DNA from: DASSKA01 sp035690905 | GTDB lineage: Bacteria; Actinomycetota; Actinomycetes; Propionibacteriales; Nocardioidaceae | Length of the DNA stretch: 16,792 bases | Reading direction: 5' to 3' | Assembly: GCA_035690905.1 (NCBI GenBank) | Contig: DASSKA010000107.1 | Span: 1 to 16,792 of the forward strand | Shown: in pieces, positions 6,590-13,172 of the stretch | Position numbering within the stretch: position 1 is the first letter of the stretch | Layout: every line of letters starts with the position of its first letter | Made by a program: the position numbers and the translations under genes | Notes under the pieces: model-generated | Databases searched by the model: none | Told to the model about the DNA's origin: nothing | What the model saw: only the letters and a program-made list of their open reading frames with translations

Positions 6590-7057
6590 ATGGGGAAAAT
6601 CGAAGACGTTGACTACCGGGTCCTGCTGGTGTTTCGCACCGCACTGCGTCGCTACCTGCAGTGGAGCAGCGAGGAGTCCAGCCGCCTGGGACTGACGTCT
6701 CAGCAGCACCAGCTGCTGCTCGCGGTGCGCGCCCATCCCGGCCCGACGCCGCCGAGCGTCCGTGAGCTGTCGGAGTACCTCCTGATCCGGCACCACAGCG
6801 CCGTCGAGCTGGTGCACCGGGTCGAGAGTGCCGGACTCCTGGTCCGCGAGGTCGACCCGACCGACCAGCGGGTGGCCCGGCTGCGGCTCACCCCGCACGG
6901 TGAGCAGCTGATCGAGCAGCTGTCCGAGACCCACCTCAACGAGCTGCGCCGGATCGCGGAGCGGCTGGGGATCTCGCAGGAGCTGCTCGAGCACCTGGCT
7001 AGGGAGTTTGCGGAGAATCTCCTCGAGGACATGCATGCTCAAACTGAGAGTGGGTAG
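6590..7057 (+). CDS. MarR-family transcriptional regulator
   Basis: A 155-residue winged-helix regulator. An N-terminal helix (about 1-33) and C-terminal helices (about 104-150) would form the dimer interface. The DNA-binding part runs from about 36 to 102: LTSQQHQLLLAV, a helix-turn-helix with the recognition helix in RHHSAVELVHRVESAGL (about 67-83), and a wing DPTDQRVARLRLT (89-101) carrying the Asp and Arg typical of the family. MarR proteins usually repress neighbouring and their own promoters and respond to small ligands or oxidation. There is no cysteine in this protein, so thiol oxidation sensing is unlikely. A GAGAGG lies only two bases before ATG 6590, a weak ribosome site. Candidate targets are the palindrome at 6545-6557 and the one over the dxs promoter at 7074-7084. 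Control of the hopanoid operon is inference. Confidence 0.85.
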   Translation: MGKIEDVDYRVLLVFRTALRRYLQWSSEESSRLGLTSQQHQLLLAVRAHPGPTPPSVRELSEYLLIRHHSAVELVHRVESAGLLVREVDPTDQRVARLRLTPHGEQLIEQLSETHLNELRRIAERLGISQELLEHLAREFAENLLEDMHAQTESG

Positions 7058-7073
7058 CCGATCGCTGAAAGGC

Positions 7074-7084
7074 TCGGGCCCCGA
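7074..7084. promoter_or_regulatory. Short palindrome abutting the dxs -10 box
   Basis: TCGGG (7074-7078) and CCCGA (7080-7084) are perfect reverse complements around one C and end one base before the TATAAT box. The position, between the -35 and -10 regions, is where a repressor would block polymerase. It differs in sequence from the 6545-6557 palindrome, so a shared regulator is not demonstrated. An 11-bp GC-rich palindrome can arise by chance. Confidence 0.3.
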
Positions 7085-7090
7085 TATAAT
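7085..7090 (+). promoter_or_regulatory. Perfect TATAAT -10 box upstream of dxs (probable hopanoid operon promoter)
   Basis: TATAAT is an exact -10 consensus and a conspicuous AT island in high-GC sequence. It lies 27 bases after the MarR stop and 47 bases before the dxs ATG, giving a leader of about 40 bases. The region 15-19 bases upstream has no TTGACA-like hexamer (TCGCTG at 17-base spacing), which suggests dependence on an activator or on the strong -10. Confidence 0.55.
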
Positions 7091-7137
7091 TTCTGGGGGA
7101 CGGGACGTTGCCGCGCCAACCAGACAGGGGAGCGCAC

Positions 7138-9018
7138 ATGGGCGTGCTGGATCAGATCGACAACCCGTTGGACCTCCGGAGGCTTGACTCCGGTCAGCTC
7201 GCGCAGCTGGCCGACGAGCTGCGGGAGTTCTTGGTGGGATCGGTGTGCCGCACTGGCGGCCACCTCGGCCCGAATCTGGGCGTCGTCGAGCTGACCATCG
7301 CCCTGCACCGGGTCTTCGACTCCCCAGAGGTGCCGATCGTCTTCGACACCGGCCACCAGTCCTACGTGCACAAGATCCTCACGGGCCGCCGCGCCGGGTT
7401 CGCCGGGCTGCGCCAGCCTGGCGGGCTGTCGGGCTACCCCAACCGCGCGGAGTCGGTGCACGACTTCGTGGAGAACTCGCACGCCTCCACCGCGCTCTCC
7501 TACGCCGACGGGCTCAGCAAGGCGTTCACCGCCGCCGGAGAACCTGCCCGCGAGGTGGTGGCCCTGATCGGCGACGGTGCGCTCACCGGGGGCCTGAGCT
7601 GGGAGGCGCTGAACAATCTGGGCCGATCCGGCCGCCGGGTCATCGTGGTGCTCAACGACAACGGACGGTCCTACTCGCCGACCATCGGCGGTTTCCCGCA
7701 CCACCTGTCCCGGCTCAGCGACCGGCCCGGGTACGACGCGCTGCAGCACCTGCTGGGTGGAACACCGGCTCACGGGACCGGTTCCCCGCTGCGCGGTGGG
7801 CTCTTCGAGGACCTGGGGTTCAGCTACCTCGGCCCGGTGGACGGGCACGATGTGTCGGCGGTCGAGACGCACCTGCGGCTGGCCCGCGAGCTGGCCGGGC
7901 CGGTCGTCGTGCACTGCCGCACCAGCAAGGGCAACGGCTACCAGCCGGCAGAGGACGACGACGCCGACCACCTGCACGCGGTCGGTGTCGTGGACCCGCT
8001 CACCGGCCGGGCGGACGGTCCGGCCAAGCAGACCTGGACCGATGCGTTCGCGGAGGCCCTCGTCGAGGTGGGCGGCCGCCGCCGCGACGTCGTGGCGGTC
8101 ACCGCCGCGATGCTCGGGCCCACCGGGCTGCAACGGTTCGCGGACCGCTTCCCCGGCCGCTGCTTCGACGTGGGCATCGCCGAGCAGCATGCGCTGACCT
8201 CGGCCGCCGGCATGGCGATGGGCGGTCTGCACCCGGTGGTGGCGCTCTACGCGACGTTCGCCAACCGTGCCTTCGACCAGGAGCTGCTCGATGTCGGCCT
8301 GCACGGCCTTCCGGTCACGCTCGTGCTCGACCGGGCCGGCGTGACCGGGCCGGACGGCCCCAGCCACCACGGCATGTGGGACCTCGCGCTGCTCGGTGTG
8401 GTGCCCGGCATCAGGGTCGCCGCGCCCCGCGACGCCCAGACTCTCGTCGAGGGCTTCGGGGAGGCGCTGGACGTCTCCGGACCGACGGTGCTCCGGTTCC
8501 CGAAGGCGGCGCTCGGCGAGCCGGTCCCTGCACTACGGCGCACCGGGGGTCTCGACGTCTTGCACGAGACCGGGGACCAGCAGGTGCTGATCGTGGCGGT
8601 CGGCGTGATGGCCGCCCCCGCGGTGGCCGCTGCGGAGCGTCTCGCCGAGGAGGGCATCGCCTGCACCGTGGTCGACCCGCGCTGGGTGCTGCCGGTCGGC
8701 GAGCCGCTGCTCGAGCTGGCCGCCGCGCACCGCACCGTGCTCACCGTCGAGGACGGCGTCCGGGACGGCGGCGTCGGCTCCCGCCTGGCCACCGAGCTCG
8801 GCGGCCGGGGTGTGGGCGTGCCGGTGCGCTGCCTCGGGCTGCCCACCGAGTACCTCACCCACGGCAGCCGGGCCGCCCTCCTCGAGCAGCTCGGCCTCGG
8901 CGTCGAGGGCATCGCCGCGGCCGCACGCTCTGCCCACCGGGCCGTGTCTCCGGACGGGCGCACCTTCCGGTTGGTGCAGAGCAGCGTGGACGAATCGGCC
9001 TCCAGGAGCACAGGATGA
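7138..9018 (+). CDS. dxs: 1-deoxy-D-xylulose-5-phosphate synthase
   Basis: Dxs condenses pyruvate and glyceraldehyde 3-phosphate, with thiamine diphosphate, to 1-deoxy-D-xylulose 5-phosphate, the entry step of the MEP isoprenoid pathway. The 626-residue protein shows GGHLGPNLG, DTGHQSYVHK with H73, the thiamine/Mg motif GDGALTGG (145-152) and NDN (173-175), the central IAEQH motif with the catalytic Glu at 349, and DRAGVTGPDGPSHHG. The C-terminal transketolase domain is complete. It is shorter than many actinobacterial Dxs proteins in the loop after the N-terminal domain (about residues 190-220), where the usual long insertion is reduced. ATG 7138 is chosen over TTG 7108 because AGGGGAG (7126-7132) precedes it and MGVLDQIDNPLDLRRL matches the family start. 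Its stop overlaps the hpnC start as ATGA. It is the first gene of the operon, so it could be a second, hopanoid-dedicated Dxs. Confidence 0.95.
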   Translation: MGVLDQIDNPLDLRRLDSGQLAQLADELREFLVGSVCRTGGHLGPNLGVVELTIALHRVFDSPEVPIVFDTGHQSYVHKILTGRRAGFAGLRQPGGLSGYPNRAESVHDFVENSHASTALSYADGLSKAFTAAGEPAREVVALIGDGALTGGLSWEALNNLGRSGRRVIVVLNDNGRSYSPTIGGFPHHLSRLSDRPGYDALQHLLGGTPAHGTGSPLRGGLFEDLGFSYLGPVDGHDVSAVETHLRLARELAGPVVVHCRTSKGNGYQPAEDDDADHLHAVGVVDPLTGRADGPAKQTWTDAFAEALVEVGGRRRDVVAVTAAMLGPTGLQRFADRFPGRCFDVGIAEQHALTSAAGMAMGGLHPVVALYATFANRAFDQELLDVGLHGLPVTLVLDRAGVTGPDGPSHHGMWDLALLGVVPGIRVAAPRDAQTLVEGFGEALDVSGPTVLRFPKAALGEPVPALRRTGGLDVLHETGDQQVLIVAVGVMAAPAVAAAERLAEEGIACTVVDPRWVLPVGEPLLELAAAHRTVLTVEDGVRDGGVGSRLATELGGRGVGVPVRCLGLPTEYLTHGSRAALLEQLGLGVEGIAAAARSAHRAVSPDGRTFRLVQSSVDESASRSTG

Positions 9019-9836
9019 GCGGCGCCGAGGACCCGATCGAGGGCGAGAACTTCCCCGTCGCGGTGCGCGTCCTGCCGCGCGACGTGCGTGAGGACCTCAC
9101 CGCCGCCTACCGGTTCGCGCGGTACGTCGACAACGTGGGCGACGAGTCCGCGGGTGACCGGATGCTCGCGCTCAAGGCGGTGGGCGTCGACGTGCACCGG
9201 TTGTACGACGGACGGCCGGCCGAGATCCCGGAGGTGCGCGGGCTGGCCACCCTCGTGGACCGGCGAGACGTTCCCATCGACCCGTGGCTGGGTCTGGTTG
9301 CCGCCAACGAGCTCGACCAGCGCCGCAGCCGCTACGAGAGCTTCGAGGACCTCCTCGGCTACTGCGAGCTCTCTGCGAACCCGGTCGGTCGGGTGGTGCT
9401 GCACGTGTTCGGCCAGGCCACACCGGAGCGGGTCGCGCTGTCCGACCAGGTGTGCACCGCCCTGCAGCTGATCGAGCACTGGCAGGACCTGCGCGAGGAC
9501 TACCTCCGAGGCCGGGTGTACCTGCCGCAGCAGGACCTGCGTCGCTTCGGGGTTGTCGAGCAGGAACTGGGCGCTGACCGGGCCACCCCGGCGCTCGCGG
9601 CGCTGGTGCGCTACGAGACCGACCGCGCGGTCGCCTGGCTGGAGAACGGGGCCCTGCTGGTGAGCACCCTGCGCGGCTGGGCGCGCGTTGCGGTGTCCGG
9701 CTACGTCAACGGTGGACGTGCGGCCGCCTGGCAGCTGCGCCGGTGCGGGCACGACCCACTGGCCGGGGTGCAGAAGCCCACCTCGAAGCAGATCGCGGCC
9801 ACCTGGGCGCGGTCGACGCTGAGGAGGGCTGGATGA
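9015..9836 (+). CDS. hpnC: HpnC, hydroxysqualene synthase
   Basis: HpnC converts presqualene diphosphate to hydroxysqualene in the three-enzyme bacterial route to squalene. The 273-residue protein has the squalene/phytoene synthase fold: a first Asp-rich motif in YRFARYVDNVGDE (39-44) and a second region in LIEHWQDLREDYLRGRVYLP (about 152-171). The EHWQD form of the second motif is typical of HpnC and distinguishes it from HpnD. The first motif reads DNVGDE where I would expect DDxxDE, so one inner Asp is Asn (N40), while D39 and D43 remain. ATG 9015 overlaps the dxs stop by four bases (ATGA), with AGGAG six bases upstream. It is probably soluble and membrane associated, working with the HpnD and HpnE encoded next. 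Confidence 0.9.
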   Translation: MSGAEDPIEGENFPVAVRVLPRDVREDLTAAYRFARYVDNVGDESAGDRMLALKAVGVDVHRLYDGRPAEIPEVRGLATLVDRRDVPIDPWLGLVAANELDQRRSRYESFEDLLGYCELSANPVGRVVLHVFGQATPERVALSDQVCTALQLIEHWQDLREDYLRGRVYLPQQDLRRFGVVEQELGADRATPALAALVRYETDRAVAWLENGALLVSTLRGWARVAVSGYVNGGRAAAWQLRRCGHDPLAGVQKPTSKQIAATWARSTLRRAG

Positions 9837-10762
9837 CCACCGCTGAGACCTCGCGCCCGGACGTGCTCCGGGCCTACGACGTGTGCGAGCAGATCACCCG
9901 CGAGCATGCCCGCAACTTCTCCTACGGGATCCGGCTGCTGCCCGTGGACAAGCGCAGGGCGCTGTCCGCGGTGTACGCCACCGCCCGTCGGATCGACGAC
10001 CTCGGCGACGGCGACCTGCCGGGACCCGACAAGCTGGCCGGCCTGGAGGCGGTGCGCACCTCGCTGGCCGACCTCGACCGTGTCGAGCACGACGAGGTGC
10101 TGGTCGCGCTCCGCGACGTGCAGGACCGGTTCCCCGTGCCGATGTCGGCGTTCGGGGAGCTCGTCGACGGCTGCCGGGCCGACGTCAGCGTGCACCGGTA
10201 CGCCACCTTCGACGAGCTGCTCGGCTACTGCCGCTGTGTCGCCGGCTCCGTGGGGCGGCTGTCGCTGGGCATCTACCAGCCGGCCGGACTGGCCGCCGGA
10301 GGCGACCGGGCAGCGGTGGAGGCCGCGGCCGAGGACAGCGACGACACCTGGGTGCTCGCTGACTCGCTCGGTGTGGCGCTGCAGCTGACCAACATCCTCC
10401 GCGACGTACGGGAGGACCGGCTGATCGGCCGCATCTACTTGCCGGCCGAGGACCTGGAGCGCTTCGGCTGCACCCTGGACGTGGACGCCGGCGGCCGGCT
10501 CGCGGATCCCCCGGACCGGTTCGCCGCGCTGGTGCGCTACCAGGCCGAGCGCGCCGAGCGCTGGTACCAGCGGGGGCTCCGGCTGCTGCCGCGCCTGGAC
10601 CGTCGGAGCGCGGCCTGCACTGCGGCGATGGCCGGCATCTACCACCGGCTGCTCGGCCGGATCGCCGCCGACCCGGACCTGATCCGCGCCGGGCGGCTGT
10701 CCCTTCCGGCCACCACCAAGCTGGGCGTCGCCGCCCGGGCGCTGATGTGGGGGACCGCATGA
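9833..10762 (+). CDS. hpnD: HpnD, presqualene diphosphate synthase
   Basis: HpnD joins two farnesyl diphosphates to presqualene diphosphate, the first committed step to squalene here. The 309-residue protein carries the usual trans-isoprenyl head-to-head motifs: ARRIDDLGDGD with DDLGD at 55-59, and LTNILRDVREDRLIGRIYLP (about 185-204), whose NILRDVRED is at 187-195. HARNFSYGIRLLP near the start is also characteristic. Both Asp-rich motifs are complete, which fits an enzyme that must ionise FPP. ATG 9833 overlaps the hpnC stop as ATGA and has AGGAGGG (9822-9828) upstream; a longer in-frame reading from 9743 lies inside hpnC and is rejected. It resembles phytoene synthase, but the neighbours hpnC, hpnE and shc point to squalene. 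Confidence 0.92.
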   Translation: MTTAETSRPDVLRAYDVCEQITREHARNFSYGIRLLPVDKRRALSAVYATARRIDDLGDGDLPGPDKLAGLEAVRTSLADLDRVEHDEVLVALRDVQDRFPVPMSAFGELVDGCRADVSVHRYATFDELLGYCRCVAGSVGRLSLGIYQPAGLAAGGDRAAVEAAAEDSDDTWVLADSLGVALQLTNILRDVREDRLIGRIYLPAEDLERFGCTLDVDAGGRLADPPDRFAALVRYQAERAERWYQRGLRLLPRLDRRSAACTAAMAGIYHRLLGRIAADPDLIRAGRLSLPATTKLGVAARALMWGTA

Positions 10763-12138
10763 CCACCTCCCACGCAGAGACCGCCGCTCGAGCACTGGTC
10801 GTCGGCGGCGGGGTCGCCGGGACCGCTGCCGCCCTCGACCTCGCCGATGCCGGCTGGCGGGTCACCGTCCTGGAGAGCCGGGCACGGCTCGGCGGCGCGG
10901 CCTACTCCTTCGACCGGGACGGCCTCCCCGTCGACACCGGCCAGCACGTGCTGCTGCGCTGCTACGAGGAGTACCTTCACCTGCTGCGCCGGCTCGGCGT
11001 GGACGACGTGGTGACGATCCAGGAGCGCATGGACATCCCGGTGCTGCGCCCGGGCAGGACCGCCGCGCACCTGCGTCGGGCTTCCGGACTGCCCGCGCCC
11101 CTGCACCTGCTGCCCACGCTGCTGGGCTACCCCGCGCTGCCGCTCGGAGACCGGGTCGCGGTGGCGAGAGCGATGGCCGCGCTGCGCCGAGTGGACCCCC
11201 TCGACCCGGCGACCGACCCGGTACGTCTGGGGGACTGGCTGCGGTGGCACGGACAGAGCCCGCGCACGGTCGATGCACTGTGGGGGTTGGTGACGGTGGC
11301 CGCGCTGAACATCGAGGTGTCCGAGGCGTCGCTCGCGCTGGCCGCCCGGGTCTTCCGGACCGGGCTCCTCGAGCGCGCGGACGCCGGGGACGTCGCCACC
11401 CTCGGCAAGCCGCTGTCCGCGGTGCATGACGAGGCCAGCCGGCGGGCGCTGGCCGCGGCGGGCGTCGACGTACGCACCCGCGAGCGGGTCACCCACGTGG
11501 ACCGGGACGGCGACGGCTACCTGGTCAGGACCGCGGAGGGTGAGACGCGGGCGGACGCGGTCGTGGTCGCGGTGCCGCATCGGTACGCCGCGTCCCTGCT
11601 GACCGACGACGCCTGTCCCGACCGGGACCGCTGGGCCGGCCTCGGCTCGTCCCCGATCGTGAACGTGCACGTCCGCTACGACCGGACGGTCACCCCGCAC
11701 CGGTTCGCCGCAGCCCTGGACTCGCCGGTCCAGTGGGTCTTCGACCGGACCTCGGTCGCCGGCTGCGACGGCCAGTACCTCGCCGTCTCCCTGTCCGCCG
11801 CCGACGACCTGGTCGGGCAGTCCGCCGACCAGCTGCTGCAGACCCAGCTGCGTGCGCTCGGGGAGCTGTTCCCGGCCGCCCGGTCCGCCCGCGTGCTTGA
11901 CGGCTTCGTGACCCGGGAGCCGCACGCCACCTTCCGGCAGAGCGCCGGGTCGCGCGCCCTGCGCCCCGCCCCGGCGACTCGCTGGCCGGGCCTCGCCCTG
12001 GCCGGTGCCTGGACCGGGACCGGATGGCCGGACACCTTGGAGGGCGCCGTTCGCAGCGGTCGGCAGGCCGCACAGGCGGTCGGCCCGCCCCGTCGTACCC
12101 AGCTTTCGAGTTCACGCCCGAGGAGCGCAACGCGATGA
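10759..12138 (+). CDS. hpnE: HpnE, FAD-dependent hydroxysqualene dehydroxylase
   Basis: HpnE reductively removes the hydroxyl of hydroxysqualene to give squalene. The 459-residue protein is an amine oxidase/phytoene desaturase-like flavoprotein. An N-terminal FAD-binding Rossmann motif reads ALVVGGGVAGTAAALDLADA (GGGVAG at 16-21) with the ribose-binding E39 in VTVLESRARLGG, then PVDTGQHVLLRCYEEYLHLL as in other HpnE proteins. The C-terminal FAD motif is LALAGAWTGTGWPDTLEGAV. ATG 10759 overlaps the hpnD stop as ATGA. The last 25 or so residues, PRRTQLSSSRPRSATR and before, are Arg/Ser-rich and unlike the family; they correspond to the stretch carrying the next gene's ribosome site. It works directly downstream of HpnC and HpnD. 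Confidence 0.92.
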   Translation: MTTSHAETAARALVVGGGVAGTAAALDLADAGWRVTVLESRARLGGAAYSFDRDGLPVDTGQHVLLRCYEEYLHLLRRLGVDDVVTIQERMDIPVLRPGRTAAHLRRASGLPAPLHLLPTLLGYPALPLGDRVAVARAMAALRRVDPLDPATDPVRLGDWLRWHGQSPRTVDALWGLVTVAALNIEVSEASLALAARVFRTGLLERADAGDVATLGKPLSAVHDEASRRALAAAGVDVRTRERVTHVDRDGDGYLVRTAEGETRADAVVVAVPHRYAASLLTDDACPDRDRWAGLGSSPIVNVHVRYDRTVTPHRFAAALDSPVQWVFDRTSVAGCDGQYLAVSLSAADDLVGQSADQLLQTQLRALGELFPAARSARVLDGFVTREPHATFRQSAGSRALRPAPATRWPGLALAGAWTGTGWPDTLEGAVRSGRQAAQAVGPPRRTQLSSSRPRSATR

Positions 12139-13172
12139 CCCAGACCGATCCAAGACCCAGTCCCGCGACCGAGCCGGACTTCTTCGAGGAGGTCCGGCAG
12201 CTGGTCGCCGAGCCGATGCGCGACGCCCTGGACCGTCTCGACGAGCACACCAGGAAGCTGTGCGGCTACCACCTCGGGATGTGGGACGCCGATGGCAGGC
12301 CGGGCAACGGCAGCGGCAAGGGCGTCCGCCCGGCGCTCGCGCTGCTCTCGGCCCGCGCGGCCGGCGCCCCCGCGGAGCGGGGTGTGCCTGCCGCGGTGGC
12401 CTGCGAGCTGGTGCACAACTTCTCGCTGGTGCATGACGACGTCATGGACGGCGACCTGGAGCGCCGGCACCGGCCGACGGTGTGGGCGCGGTTCGGCACC
12501 TCGTCCGCGATCCTGGCCGGCGACGCCCTGCTGGCGCTGGCCAACGAGGTGCTGGCCGAGGCCCCGACGGCCACGGCGGGCTGGGCGGTCCGCTGCCTGA
12601 ACGCCACCACCCGTCGGCTGATCGCCGGCCAGCAGGCCGACCTGGCGTTCGAGGACCGCGAGGACGTGGGGCTCGAGGAGTGCCAGGCGATGGCCGGCGA
12701 CAAGACCGGTGCGCTGCTGGGCTGTGCCGCCTCGCTGGGCGCTGTCCTCGTCGACGCGCCCTCGAGACTGGCGCTCGGGCTCGCAGAGTTCGGCCAGCAC
12801 CTCGGCCTCGCCTTCCAGCTGGTGGACGATCTGCTCGGGATCTGGGGAGCGACCGCCCGGACCGGCAAGCCGGTGTGGTCAGACCTGCGCTCGCAGAAGA
12901 AGTCGCTGCCGGTGGTCGCTGCCCTGAACAGCGACACGCCGGCGGGTCGCCAGTTCCGGGCTCTGTACTGCGGCGAAGCCGCGCTCACCGAGGACCGCCT
13001 CGAGGAGGCCGCCGCGCTCGTCGAGGCGGCCGGGGGCCGCGGCTGGGCCGAGCGTCGGGTGGCGCAGGAGTCCGCCGAGGCCCTCGACATCGTGGCCGGT
13101 CTCGGCCTGCCGGCCCCGGTCCGCCGGGACCTCACCGACCTCACTGAGCTCCTGATCGGAAGGGACAACTGA
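12135..13172 (+). CDS. Polyprenyl diphosphate synthase (trans-isoprenyl, probably FPP-forming)
   Basis: A 345-residue head-to-tail prenyltransferase that elongates DMAPP with IPP. The first Asp-rich motif is DDVMD (101-105) within LVHNFSLVHDDVMDGD, the IPP-binding GKGVRP is at 61-66, and the second Asp motif is FQLVDDLLGIWG with DD at 231-232. That motif has Gly rather than Asp at its fifth position, as in actinobacterial IdsA-like enzymes, and the Asp that usually follows (GIWGD) is Ala239 here. In this operon the product should be FPP for HpnD. The residues before the first motif (F96 at -5, no two-residue insertion) are a pattern also found in GGPP synthases, so chain length is uncertain. 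ATG 12135 overlaps the hpnE stop (ATGA) with AGGAG at 12121-12125; an in-frame extension from 12024 is rejected. Confidence 0.9.
   Translation: MTQTDPRPSPATEPDFFEEVRQLVAEPMRDALDRLDEHTRKLCGYHLGMWDADGRPGNGSGKGVRPALALLSARAAGAPAERGVPAAVACELVHNFSLVHDDVMDGDLERRHRPTVWARFGTSSAILAGDALLALANEVLAEAPTATAGWAVRCLNATTRRLIAGQQADLAFEDREDVGLEECQAMAGDKTGALLGCAASLGAVLVDAPSRLALGLAEFGQHLGLAFQLVDDLLGIWGATARTGKPVWSDLRSQKKSLPVVAALNSDTPAGRQFRALYCGEAALTEDRLEEAAALVEAAGGRGWAERRVAQESAEALDIVAGLGLPAPVRRDLTDLTELLIGRDN

Noticed and set aside
8247..9752. 501-codon open frame on the minus strand across dxs and hpnC
   Set aside because: Spans two real genes on the other strand and has low-complexity Ser/Arg/Pro composition.
9743..9832. 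Upstream in-frame start for hpnD
   Set aside because: It lies within hpnC; ATG 9833 with AGGAGGG and the ATGA overlap fits the operon pattern.
7245..9836. 863-codon open frame on the plus strand
   Set aside because: Its first two thirds are the out-of-frame shadow of dxs (Arg/Gly/Pro-rich translation without family motifs); only the part from ATG 9015 is a gene, hpnC.
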